Below, piece after piece: positions 34,661 to 45,595 of a stretch of DNA of 64,000 nt (positions within the stretch are counted from its first letter, which is position 1; the number at the start of each line of letters is the position of its first letter). Source of the stretch: Chlamydomonas sphaeroides (taxonomy: Eukaryota; Chlorophyta; Chlorophyceae; Chlamydomonadales; Chlamydomonadaceae); assembly GCA_001662425.1 (NCBI GenBank), contig BDDC01000118.1, forward strand, positions 1-64,000. Direction: 5' to 3'. The notes beneath the pieces were generated by a model. The model saw nothing but the letters and a program-made list of their open reading frames with translations, made no database searches and was not told the origin of the DNA. A program made the position numbers and the translations under genes.

Positions 34661-34796
34661 GGCTGCATGGGGCTGCATGGGGTTGCATGGCTGCATGGGG
34701 TTGCACGGGGCTGCATGGGGTTGCATGGCTGCATGGGGCTGCATGGGGTTGCATGGGGTTGCATGGGGCTGCATGGGGTTGCATGGCTGCATGGGT
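34661..34796. repeat. GYTGCATGGG minisatellite
   Basis: About thirteen 10-bp units alternate between GCTGCATGGG and GTTGCATGGG, with occasional 8- or 9-bp units. The array produces frames rich in Met-Gly-Leu-His that are not genes. Confidence 0.9.
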
Positions 34797-35176
34797 TGCC
34801 GTTGGCAGGATTTGGTGCAGCAGCTAGGATCCGAGGGCCAAAGCCGGGGCAGGGCCGGGGTGGCGGGGGGCGGCGGTGCTCACGGCCAGGGGCGTGTGGG
34901 ACGGGGCGGGGGGCTCTGCAAGCTGCACCTCGCGGGGGCACCGGGTGGTGCAGTCGCGTGGCAGCGCAGGATGGGGTGTGGCCGCCCGGCCAGGGGCAAC
35001 AATTAGTGGTCGTGAGCCGGGAGGATGCGATGGAAGGCGGGACACCTTCCGACGCAACGCGAGCTGCAGCCAAGCGGCACGTCGGTAGACCCCGGTCGCC
35101 GCGCCCACCAGGGTCTTCAGACATCGCTACTCGGGCGGGGCATGCCCTGGCCTGCGCTTGCAAGTGCACGAGCTGT

Positions 35177-35200
35177 GGGTGTTGCGCGAAGCTGGCATCA
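35177..35200 (+). repeat. 24-bp exact repeat, copy 1
   Basis: These 24 bases, beginning GGGTGTTGCGCGAAGC, recur exactly at 37597-37620. The flanks differ. Confidence 0.75.
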
Positions 35201-35452
35201 TCTCTGCTTGTAAGGGCCCCTGGGACCCAGCCCGGGCTGATGCCGCAGCAGCACGGCTAAGCCGCGGCTGCGCGCCGGCCTGCAGCTACAGCTGCAACGG
35301 GCTGTGTGGGTTGCTTGTTGGGTTGACAGATGTGCAAGGCCGCCTGCTGGCTCCTGACCTCCCTGCGACCCCGACGGGCCTGAGCCAACCCGTCACGCGC
35401 ATGCGAGCCAGTGCTAGCGAATGCGGCGCAACCGCGGGCTCCATTGCACTCT

Positions 35453-35526
35453 CCTGTGGCAGCACTGCCGCCACAGCGCGGATGCCCCTGTCATCCAAGG
35501 ATTACCTCTTGCTCCGCCTGTTACAT
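35453..35526 (+). repeat. Dispersed repeat 2, copy B
   Basis: This is the plus-strand counterpart of 3315-3390. It reads TGTGGCAGCAC, then the conserved core ending GCTCCGCCTGTTACAT. The peptide reading is kept between copies: CGSTAATARMPLSSKDYLLL here against CGSTNATPRMILASEDYLLL there. Confidence 0.65.
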
Positions 35527-36325
35527 CTCCACTCCGGCACCCGCTCCGCAGCCATCACCGCCTGCCCGGGCATGCCCTGCCCCAGACCACGCCGCTTGAA
35601 AGCACTCGGCGAACGGCGCGAGTCCGACAATGCCCCGCGCCGCGCCTTCGTTGCTCGTATGTCCCTCCTCCGCCAGTGCCCCTTCCCTTCAGCCGCGTGT
35701 CGCCTCGGAACGCTTACGCACCCCAACGCTCGGCGCCAGGCAGTTGCTTCCCAGCATTGCGTGCATCACTGTACCTAGTCCACAACCGCTCCAGCTCTGC
35801 GCACAGCACCTGCCCCGGCAGGCATGAAAATGACGCATTCTCTCGCCACACAATGGCCAACGCTGGCCAAGGCTGCAACCAGCAAGCCGCCGCAAGAAGC
35901 GCAAGTCCCAGCCTCAACGCGCGGCGCCGCAACGCCCCTGCACAGCCCACAACGCGACAATGCCAGCCAAGCAGTAGTCCGACCCGGGCAACCTCTCCCT
36001 TCGCCCAGCAGTACACTCGCGGCGGCCATAAAACCGCAGCGCCGCCTCCACGATGCCGTTCTTACGGCTAGCTTGACACGTCATCCGCGGGCCGGCAGCC
36101 GGAGCTCCGCCGTTGCTTCCGCGACTGCACGCGACGTGTTGGGCCCACTCGCACCCTAGCGCGACCCAGCGCCAGGCGCAGGGCGGCGGCGGCGTACTGC
36201 GGGCGATGCGACGCCCCCAGATGGCACCCTTCGCCAGACCGCCACCGCCACCGCCTCCCATGCGGGGCCAAGGCCGCAGAGCCGCGTGGCTGCTGCGGCT
36301 GCCAACGGCCCACTTCCCCGGCAGC

Positions 36326-37854
36326 TCATGCGTGCGCCACGGAGGCGGGCTGGCTGGACGGGAAGGGCTGGTAGGTGGACGACAGCGGCGGGTGCAGCGC
36401 ATCCGCCTGCGACACGACAGTGGGCCGCAGGCGGGGCGAACGGGCGGTGGCGTCAGCGGCATCGCGTAGCATGCCACTCCATCCCGCAGGCTGCGAGACG
36501 TGCCCCTGCCCTCCTGCTGCTCTGCCCCGCAGCCTGTCTCGTCGCTGACCTGGTGTTGATCGTGTTGATGGCATCCCCCCCCCCAACCGACCACGCTCTG
36601 CCCTCCCTACGCTGCCCCAGCCCGCACTCCTCTGCTTGCCCCAAGCGCCGTGCCGCACCTGCGGCGGCTGGTAGGCCGCGAACGGGTCGGCGCTGTGACC
36701 GTACGACTGCGGCGGCGCGCCGCCGCCGCCCTGCGCGCCGCCGTGGCCCCCGCTGACGGGCTGGTACGGCATCTCGCCCTGCGCCGCAGAGCGGTGCAGC
36801 GACCAGGCCAGCACGCCGCCGGCCAGCTTGGCGGCCATCTCGCACACTGGGGGAGCAGGGCAGAGGGGTGGTGGGTGTGCGGGTTGGAGCTGAGACTGAA
36901 GGGGTTAAGCGGTGGAAAGTGATTGGGCCGTGGCGGAGGGCAGCGGGTTAGGGCTATGATCACGGGTTGGGCAGGCTTACAGCCGGCCGTGCTCCGCCTG
37001 GCAGACCAGCATGTCTCGCTGGCGCTTGGTTGTGCCCACCGTCTGTGCCGTGCTGCTGCCTGCCTGTCCGCAGCCTCATCCCAAGGCCCCAGCCGAGCCC
37101 CAAGCCGCCCAAGCCGAGCCCGCAAGCCCGCACCCGAGAGGAAGATGAGCCAGCCGCGGCCGTGAACGAAGTGCGGGAAGACGGCGAGGCGGATGATGTC
37201 AACGACAACGGAGGCCGGCGAGAAGATGGCGTACTGTTGGGGGACACGCGGGAGGGGTTGCGCCAGAGGCATGGGCGCGTGCGGGAGAGCGGGCGCATAC
37301 CGGTAGCTGAGCAAACCCGGGAGGGGAGCAGGTGGGGACGCCGTGTGACCATCCGAGCGCGCCGAGCCTATGTGCTAGGCAGCAGGTTGCGGGTGCTAGA
37401 GGCGCAGCTGGAGCTGTGGCGCACTGTCCGTGTGCGGTGCTGCGTCAGGGGTATGCTCGTGGTTGGCTGTGGGGCTCGCGTCGGGCCCTTGTCACGGCCC
37501 ACCGGCCCAACCGTGCTTGCCAGCCCCACGCATGCATCGTTGCCTGCGCCCTCCCCTGCGAAGCCCCTGCACTTCCCCGGCGCTGTGCGTATCGTCGGGT
37601 GTTGCGCGAAGCTGGCATCAACCCTAGATCGACGTCGGAGAGCCCGGACGCACCAGCATAAGCAGCTCCGCGGATGCAAGGTAGACGGCTAGGAGACCCA
37701 TGACGGCCACGGAGCCGGACACGTCGGAGTGCCAAATTGAGGTTAGCAAAGCCAGTGCGAGGGTCGTGAGGGACGCCAACGCCACATAGGATGCTCGAGG
37801 GCCCTGGAAGGCAGCTGGAACGCCTGGCCCGCCATTAAGGCTGAGGTTCAACAT
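36326..37854 (-). CDS. Small multi-pass membrane protein, AGTRAP-like
   Basis: Four exons (37654-37854, 37134-37233, 36659-36846, 36326-36406) close in phase to 189 residues. Hydrophobic segments lie at about 22-44, 46-67, 68-86 and 94-118. The third carries VVVDIIRLAVFPHF and the fourth ends KLAGGVLAWSLHR; a soluble tail contains HSADPFAAYQPP. The same order (LDII...YP, a last helix ending HMYRE, then a tail with DPFA) is what I recall of the animal type-1 angiotensin-receptor-associated protein, whose length is similar (about 160). In an alga the ligand-receptor role cannot apply, so a general vesicle or endomembrane trafficking role is more likely. The family call is tentative; the gene itself is well supported by phase. 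It is divergent from the RNA methyltransferase gene. Confidence 0.65.
37597..37620 (+). repeat. 24-bp exact repeat, copy 2
   Basis: Identical to 35177-35200. It lies in the first intron of the AGTRAP-like gene. Confidence 0.75.
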
Positions 37855-38190
37855 CTCTGAGAGCACAATTGTGCAAGCCAAGAGTCGCGAAGAGCACGAG
37901 CGACAACCGAGCACAAGTACGTGTGTATGTCGCGTATGCAACGAGACTCAGGAAAATGATTCCTGTGCGCTCCTTCGTTTGCGATTGGCCGTTTCGCAAC
38001 CGACCCAACCAGGACCGCCGAAACGGGCCAAACCCAGCCGTGGCACACGACTGGGTGCATAGGCTCTCTGTATGCAAACTGAAGGGCCGACAACGACCAG
38101 CAGCACATAGCCTTCAACTTGACATGCAAAGCCGCCACAGCGCTTAAACTTACCCCGCTGCACCCAATAGGGCCCATACCGGCGGCTGCC
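37855..38190. other. Divergent upstream region, AGTRAP-like / RNA methyltransferase
   Basis: Only 336 bp separate the start codons, so this is a candidate bidirectional promoter. It is AT-richer than the flanking exons. No specific element was recognised. Confidence 0.5.
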
Positions 38191-40266
38191 ATGGCGCAAT
38201 TGCATTCTGCCTTTGGGGGCCAGCTCCTAAGGCCCACCCAGCCGCCGTCCCGCCATCTTCCAGCGCCAGCCGCAAGCTCCTCCCGGACACTTGCGGGCCG
38301 CCCGCTCGTCCCCCAGAGCGCACCCAGCCCGCGCACCGCGCTGCCGCCTCCTCATGCCGTTGGCACTGGCCGTGAGAGCAGCGGCACCGGACGCGGCGAG
38401 AGCGCCGGCAGAGGCCGCGGCGAGGGCACCGGCAGGGGCCGCGGCTCGGGCCGCAGCAGCCGCGGCGGCGGTCGGGGCGCCAGCGGCGGCAGGGGTGGCC
38501 GCGGCGGCCGGGGCGGCCGCGGCGGGCCGCCTCGCCAGCGCGGCCCGCCGCGCAGCCGTGTTGACAATGATGGGCCACGGATGGGGCTCGGCAACGACAG
38601 CCGCGACCTCATCGGCGAGGTGGAGGACGACGAGCGGCCGCCCTCGGCGGCGCCGCCGCGCGCCGCCGGGCCTGTGACGGTCGGGCAGGTGCTGGAGCTT
38701 GAGTGCGCCCGCCTGGCGCTGGAAGGCAAGGTACGACAATGACCAGCAGTTTTGAGGGCGGTTGGCGGTTGGTGGCCGGGCGCCAGGGGTCCCGGCACCC
38801 GCACAGGGCCGGCGTGTCGTTGTGCCCAGGCCGGGCCGAAACTTCAGAGAACCCCTCTCTCCACGCAGCCGCGCCACGTCACCCTCGTCACCTGCTGTGC
38901 TCCCCTCCCCTCCCTTTCCCCTGCCGCTCCCCGGCCCCAGGGTGTGTGCCTGCTGCCGCCCTCCAACTACGTCCTGCTGGTGGAGCGCGCGCTGCCCGGG
39001 GAGGTGCTGCAGGCGGAGGTTACGCTGGTCAAGAAGGGTGAGCAGCGCCGCCGCGTGGGGCAGGCGCTGGGAGAAGGCAGGGAGGGGGGCAGAGGGAGGC
39101 AGGCAGCGCACCGAGAAGGGCTCGGGAGCTCGGCCAAGCGGCGGCAGGCGGTGGCAGAGCAGCAGCAACCCCTCGACACGACCTCCAACCCGCCCGCCTC
39201 CCTCTACCGGCCCCCGCGCCCGCACGGCCCCCACCAGGCTACGCCGAGGCTCGCAAGCTGGCCACCCTTACGCCGCACCGCCACGCTGTGGCTCCTCGCT
39301 GCCCCGCCTTCGGGCCCTGCGGCGGCTGCAGCCTGCAGAGCCTCGACTACCCGCAGCAGCTGGCGGAGAAGCGGAACCAGGCAGGGCCGGGGACTCCGAT
39401 GGAAGGGGCTGGGGCCGGGGCCCGGTGTTTTGTGTGTTCGTGTATGTGTCAAGCGCGCCCCGCGCGGCACGCAACCGTGTGTGCGTTTCCTGAGGGGTTG
39501 CCGCCTGTAAAGAATGGCAGCACATGGGTCACATGATGACGTACCCCACACAAGCCCTGCGCCCACCGCGCCGCGCAAAAGGTTGCATCAGCCATGTGGG
39601 CCCGAGCACCTGGCACTAGAAGATTCCCGACGCGTCCGTAACACCAATGACACATCCGCCGCGCCGCGCAGATGGAGCAGACGCTGCGGCGCGTTGGGCG
39701 GCTTGGGTCGGTCCTGGAGGGTCTGGCGGCGGAGGCGCAGCAGGCCGGCGGCGGCGGGGCAGAGGCCGGGGCGGTGGTCAGCGGCGTGGCCCCGGCGGTG
39801 GGCTGCGGCCAGCCGTACGGCTACAGGAACAAGGTGCGCGGGCTGGGCGGGGGAGGTGAGGGGCACAGGGTATGCAGTGCAGCGTGCGGTGGGCAACGAG
39901 CGCTGTGGGCATAGTGGTCATGGAGGTGGTGACTGGAGGGGCGCAGTGGATCGGCGCCGACCGGAAGCAGGGATGCAGCTGGCCCCTGGCGACGGCTGGC
40001 GCCGGGGTTGCGCACGGACGCGCGGGAATGGGGGCAGCGCAGGGCAGGACAGTCAGCGAGCAAGGTGGGGCGGGCTGCCCCCTGCTGCCCATGCCCTTCC
40101 ACTCACCCCTCCCCTTCCCTTTCCTTTCCCCTCCCCTCCCTACCCTTCCCTCCCTGCCTGCCCCCGCCCCCGCCAGATGATGTTCCACTTCAGCTCCCGC
40201 ACCTGGCTGCCGCCTGACGGCGCCGTGGACAGGTGCGCAGGGGGGCCCTCGGGGAGGGGCGGAGGG

Positions 40267-40311
<45 letters not shown>

Positions 40312-43300
40312 ACGTTGCCAAGGGACGGAGCGCAGGGACGGAGCGCAGGGACGGAGCGCAGGGACCGCATGGGGCTCCGCGGCAAGCAGCGGCGGTGGTG
40401 CGCGGTGCGTGCGGGCTGTTGCCTCGCCCCCACCCCTCGCCCCCTCATCCGACGCACCCGCTGCCCCGCTCCTCCCCCTGCCCCCTCATCCCCTCCCCAC
40501 TCGCCCGCAGGCCCTCTCTTGGCCTGCTACGGCCGGGCACCGTGGACCTGGTGCTGCCCGTCACCAGCCACGGCTGCCACCTGCAGGTGGGGGGCCACGG
40601 GGTGTGGAGAGGGGAGAGAGGGGAGGCACGTGGGCCGGGGGGGGGGGGTCGCGGGATGTGGCCTGCAGGNNNNNNNNNNNNNNNNNNNNNNNNNNNNNNN
40701 NNNNNNNNNNNNNNNNNNNNNNNNNNNNNNNNNNNNNNNNNNNNNNNNNNNNNNNNNNNNNNNNNNNNNNNNNNNNNNNNNNNNNNNNNNNNNNNNNNNN
40801 NNNNNNNNNNNNNNNNNNNNNNNNNNNNNNNNNNNNNNNNNNNNNNNNNNNNNNNNNNNNNNNNNNNNNNNNNNNNNNNNNNNNNNNNNNNNNNNNNNNN
40901 NNNNNNNNNNNNNNNNNNNNNNNNNNNNNNNNNNNNNNNNNNNNNNNNNNNNNNNNNNNNNNNNNNNNNNNNNNNNNNNNNNNCGCGGGATGTGGCCTGC
41001 AGGCGGGGGCCCGCTGCGTGATGTGAAGTCGCGTTCTGCACGCGCTGACACTCCTCTCACACCGAGCCCCCGTGTTTAGGGCTCTGCACCTCGGTCCACC
41101 CCCGCCCTCCCGCTAACCCCCCGGCCGCAGTCCTCTGACGCCAACACGCTGCTGGCGCGGGCCGAGCAGCTGCTGGCGCAGAAGGGGCTGCTGCCGTACA
41201 ACGACAAGTCGGGCAGGGTGAGGGCCTGGGCGGGGGCGGCTGGCGGCCTGGGGCGAATCCCTCCCTCAGCAGCCTGCTGCGCTGCGCGCTCAGGTATCCC
41301 AGGCGGGGACGAAGGCCCATGGCCTCTGGGGCCTGACACTCGCGCCCCCTTGGGCGGCTTGCGTGCAGAGACCAGGGCCCAGGGGGCGACGCGGGGCCGG
41401 CGCGGGTGCCCCCTGCTGAGGCGCCCAGCCGTGCCAAACCCAGTCCCTGGCCCTCCGCCCTCTTCCGCCCCCCGGCAGGGCTGCCTAAAGCACCTGGTCA
41501 TTCGCAGCGGCAGCGGACAGCCTTCGGATGCCAGCGGCAGTGGCAGCGGCAAGGACAAGGGCAAGGGCAAGGCCGCGCCGCAGCAGGCGCAGGGCGGCGG
41601 CCCCGAGTACCTGGTGTCGCTGGGGGTGGTGGCGGGCAAGACGGCCACGGCGGCGGCGGGGCCGCTGCAGGAGGTGGCGGCGGCGCTGGGCGCCGAGTTC
41701 CCGCGCCTGGTGAGGGGAGGGGCGGGCAGGGCCGGGTGTGTGCTGGGGCTGGGGTGGGGTGGGGGCCGGCGGGGAGGTGGCGTGGTGTCTGTGGCGGGGA
41801 AGCACGGGAAGCCGGGTGCGCAAGGGGGCGGGTGAGCCCCCCGGGCGCATTTGGTTTGGGGAGGGGCAAGGTGCACCGCCGCAGGTGCCGACGGCCGCGC
41901 GCCCACGTCGCCATTCCCCTGCCCTTGCCCTGCCTCCCCTGCATCTGCCCGTCTTTCCCCCGCCACCCAGCGCGGTGTGGTGCTGCAGACCGTGGCGCCG
42001 CCCGCACCGCTGCCGCGCAGCGCCGCCGCCCAGGCCGCGGCGGCCGCTAACCGGGAGCGCCGCGCGGACGCGTACAGCCGGCGCAGCCGCGACGGGCCCG
42101 CCGCCCCCGCCGCCGCCGAGGAGAAGGAGGAGGAGGAGGACGACGAGGGCTCCGGCCCCGTGACTGTGCTGTACGGCGTGCCGTACATTCACGACACGCT
42201 CGGCCAGCTGTCGTACCGGATCTCGCCGGGCAGCTTCTTCCAGACCAACAGCGCCCAGGTAGGCCTCGCAGCTGCATCTTCGCTTGACGCATGGCATCGT
42301 GGCCTTCGCTGCGGCTCCACGCGGCGACGTCGCGTTGCATGGGCATAGTTGGCTGGGCACGGACCCGCTCGTCGCCCTCCTGCCTCCCAGGCTGAGGTAC
42401 TGTACGACATTGTACGGCGCAGTGCCGGGCTGCGCCGTACGGACACGCTGCTGGACCTGTACTGCGGCACGGGCGCCATCGGGCTCAGCCTGGCCGCTGA
42501 CTGCCGCAGGGTGGTGGGCGTGGAGGTCGTGGGTGAGTGGTCGGGTAGCCGTGTGCCACATACACACACATACACACAGGGTACTTGTACTTATTTCTGA
42601 ACACACGGGCATATTATTATTACGAACACACGGGCATATGTTGATTATTACGAACACACGCGCGCCCCCATCATTGCTGCCAGCGACCCGGCCCATGCCC
42701 GATCATCGGCCGCTCACAACCCTTGCTGACAGCCGGCTCCTCCACCACCACCCGTGCCACCGCCGCCCGCCGCCAGACTCTGCCGTCAACGACGCGCGCC
42801 TCAACGCCGCCACCAACGGCGTCCGCAACGCCACCTTCATTGCCGCCGACGCCGACCGCGGCCTGGCGGAGCAGCTGGCGGCGCTGCGCGACGCCGCCGC
42901 CGCGCCCGGCGGCGCCGACGGCTGGCCAGCAGCCATCGGGTGCGCTGGAGCCCGGCTCGGTCCCCGGCTGCATCCTGATGGTGTCTTATCACCACAGCGG
43001 CTGCAACCCACCCCGCGTCGGGTGCCCCAACTGATAGCTTACTGTCTCACTGCTGACATGCGCCGCAGGCCGGACCCCGCCGTCGCCGCCGCTGCGGCCG
43101 CCTCCGCCGCCGTCTCGGCCACCGCCGCCGCCGCCGCCGCCGCGCTGCGGCCCGACGTGGTAGTCGTGGACCCGGCGCGGGGCGGGCTGTCGGCGCAGGC
43201 GGCGGCCTTCCTGGCGAACTGCGGCGCGCGGCGGGTGATCTACGTGTCGTGTAACGTGGCCACACAGGTGGGGTGGAGGACGCCGGGGCGGAGGGGGCAG

Positions 43301-43976
43301 GACGGGGTGGCGGTGGGTGGGCTGTGTACGGCGTGCGTGCCAGGGCGGGGCGGGCGAGGCGGGGCGGTGCCAGGGGGTGTAGTTGGAGAGGAGAAGCATG
43401 GACGCGAACAAACAAACAAGGGGTGTGTACCGGTACCTCCCCTGGGTTGGGTGCTGTCTCGCGGCGTGGCATGGGGCGTGGGCCCAGCGCCAGCGCCAGC
43501 TTGCGTGGCGCAGCCCCTCACGGCCCCGCGCTGGCGGCCCGCACTGCCCCGCTCCTCCGCCCGTCTGCCCGCAGGCCCGCGACCTGGACCGCCTCGTCAA
43601 CAGCCCCGCGGGTGCGCGTTGGCTGTCGGGGCCGGGACGATGGGGGCAGATGGCGGTGGGGCCACTGGTACTGAAGGTGCTGCGGCTGGCAAGGGGCGGG
43701 GGGTGCGGGCGGGGCGCCGAAGGCTGGCGCCAACGTGGCGGAGGTGATACGGCCCCTCCAGGTGTCTTGCAGGCAGCCGTAGAGAGACCCCAGCAGCAGC
43801 CCGACCGCACCGCCCCACGCCCTGAACGTGCCCCGCTGCCGCGCCTCGCCCCACGCCCCCCCCCGGCCGCAGGCGGCGGCGCGGGCCCCTTCCGCCTGCT
43901 GTCGGTGACGCCCGTGGACATGTTCCCGCATACCGATCACTGCGAGAGCGTGGCGGTGCTGGAGCGGAAGGCGTGA
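38191..43976 (+). CDS. TrmA/RumA-family RNA (uracil-C5)-methyltransferase
   Basis: Fourteen exons give 774 residues: 38191-38730, 38941-39037, 39238-39380, 39672-39833, 40177-40232, 40511-40586, 41131-41217, 41479-41709, 41971-42258, 42391-42532, 42777-42939, 43069-43267, 43574-43610 and 43873-43976. The N-terminus is Ser/Pro-rich and may be a transit peptide; RG/RGG repeats follow (about 70-130), then a TRAM-like domain (about 160-220). Cys 234, 240 and 243 (CPAFGPCGGC) with Cys 355 (SHGCHLQ) match the 4Fe-4S site of RumA. Catalytic parts: SFFQTN, LDLYCGTGAIGLSLA, VVVDPARGGL, the nucleophile in YVSCNVATQ (Cys 723) and HTDHCESVAVLER. It methylates C5 of uridine in tRNA or rRNA, possibly in an organelle. 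Exon 6 joins exon 7 smoothly, so the N gap hides no exon. Intron 3 seems to start with GC (CAG/GCAGGG). Confidence 0.92.
40266..40310. repeat. GGCA microsatellite
   Basis: About eleven tandem GGCA units lie in intron 5 of the RNA methyltransferase gene. Confidence 0.9.
40322..40363. repeat. 13-bp tandem repeat
   Basis: Three copies of GGGACGGAGCGCA follow the GGCA array in the same intron. Confidence 0.85.
40670..40983. other. Assembly gap (314 N) flanked by a 20-bp duplication
   Basis: The 20 bases before the gap (40650-40669) and after it (40984-41003) are identical, CGCGGGATGTGGCCTGCAGG. Either a tandem repeat lies within, or the contig ends overlap and the gap is artificial. It sits in intron 6, after a G-run that would hinder sequencing. 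Confidence 0.9.
42600..42661. repeat. 25-28-bp tandem repeat
   Basis: Two and a partial third unit built on ACACACGGGCATAT...ATTACGA lie in intron 10 of the RNA methyltransferase gene, next to a CA-rich stretch. Confidence 0.75.
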
Positions 43977-45595
43977 GCGAGCCTCCGCCGGCAGCCGGGC
44001 TGCGGCCGCCGAAAGCGGGCCGGGCGCCTGGACGAGCACAGAAAGCCGGGATTGGGCGCAGACCCCCTCAGCGCAAGGCATGGCCCTTTCACTGTAAGAC
44101 CAGCGTGGAAGTCAGTGGATGGTACCTGAGACACCCACAAGACATGGCCCTGCCACGTGGGGCTGCTCTTGCTGTGGGTGGAGGGGCGCTGCGGCACCCT
44201 GCACAGGGGCCGGGCACGCGACGGCCCCGGGGAAGCCGCGACGGAGGGTGGGTTGGGCGGCGAGGCTGCTGCAGCTGGCCGCTGACCGGAGCCATGACCG
44301 GTCAGGAAGGGGCCTTGGCGGCTGGAAGGCAAGCGTCACGTCCGGCACCGTTCGCATGGGGCCCCGGGGCGTAGCTGTGAACGCAGCGCCTCCGGCGAGC
44401 ACCACATGGCGGCGGGAGGCGGCAGGGAGCAGGGGAGTCACGTGGGGTTGTGGGTTCCGGCAATCGCAGTGCGGGGCGGGGCGCACGAGGGGCCTTGGGG
44501 CAGCGGCCCTCGTGGGGCTAGGAGGGCGCCTGGTGGTGCGGGTCGGGGCGCCGGTGACTAGCTGCGCGTGCGCCGGGCGTTGTGAGCGCCGGAATCGGAT
44601 GGTTCGGGGGTCTAAGCCTCGCTGGTTATCATTTGCAGGCCTCGTCGCAATTGGGGGGCCCAGGAGGCCCCAGGAGGGGCCGGGGCTTGCAGTGTGCCGC
44701 CTCCAGCGCATGCGTTGTGGAGGGCCTAGTGGCACTATGTTCGAGGAGGCCCGACTTCAAACATGTGCCATCGCCCTAGCGGTTGGGCAATGCCTTTAAT
44801 CAGCAGTACGACCGAGGCCTGGTCTTCCATTGCATGGGTCACTCCAGCGAGCGGGCGCTTGATACCACGGACGTCATAGCGCTGTCCAGTACTTGGCGTC
44901 GGCGTGCTTCTGGTTGCACGGTATGGGTCACAGTTGCTATCATCATGCGTGTTACGGGCGAATAGGAAGAAAAGTAGAGTCAGACATGGTTCATGCACGA
45001 CACACGGTGCCTGGGGGGAAACGGCGGGTGAAGCTCCGGGGCCGGTCGTGTCGATGCTCAGCCAGGCACCAAAGCAGCTAATCATGCTTGCGAATGCGTT
45101 AATTGTAACAAATTGTAGTCTGTTCTTGCGTGGTGCCTGGGTGGTAGCCCCGTCGGTTCCTCGGTCCCCGCCGTCTGCATTCCACAGGCTCATCCTCAGC
45201 TCTGTGTCACTGCTCAACCCAATTGCACCTCTGAGCAATTCACTGCACTGGCTACTACCACGTGAGCTCCACTGAGCAGCAGGCGCACTGCGAGCCGCTC
45301 CTGCTACCCGAATTTGCTCTCCTTTAGCTTAGCACGTAGCTGCCGGCTCTCCCCAGCCGCGCCTTGCCTTGTGTGCATCGCACCGAATTGTAGGCCAGCT
45401 TGTCGAGACGCTCGTGTTGGCGTTAAAAAGCAAGCATTTCGGCGCACTACTTGCAGCCAGCCTGAGAATGGGTGGCACTTGATTACAGCCTCATCAGCTG
45501 CTTACCTGGGCCACGCCTGGTGCCGCTGGGCGTCGGCGGCAGCACCAGCACCGCAGTCAGTGAGGGCTTTTGGGCCGACAGCCGGCTTCGCACGA
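43977..45595. other. Intergenic region between RNA methyltransferase and OPR-like genes
   Basis: This 1.6 kb separates two plus-strand genes. The first 120 bp should be 3' untranslated sequence ending after a TGTAA motif. The remainder has no supported gene; a 167-codon minus-strand frame (44735-45238) shows no motif. Confidence 0.5.
44093..44097 (+). terminator. Likely TGTAA poly(A) signal of the RNA methyltransferase gene
   Basis: TGTAA lies 117 bp after the stop codon in ACTGTAAGAC, a typical distance for chlorophyte genes. Confidence 0.5.

Larger units (their letters stand above)
34375..36325. other. Convergent intergenic region (dCMP deaminase / AGTRAP-like)
   Basis: These 1.95 kb contain a 10-bp minisatellite (34661-34796), one copy of a 24-bp repeat and one copy of dispersed repeat 2. 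No gene is supported. Confidence 0.55.

Noticed and set aside
34661..34796. CRISPR-like array
   Set aside because: The units are head-to-tail without spacers and the DNA is eukaryotic nuclear; it is a minisatellite.
40409..41079. Open frames spanning the 314-N gap
   Set aside because: They are artefacts of unknown bases; exon 6 and exon 7 of the methyltransferase join directly with conserved sequence.
44735..45238. 167-codon minus-strand frame between the RNA methyltransferase and OPR-like genes
   Set aside because: No domain, no ATG supported by context, and no partner exons; left as intergenic.
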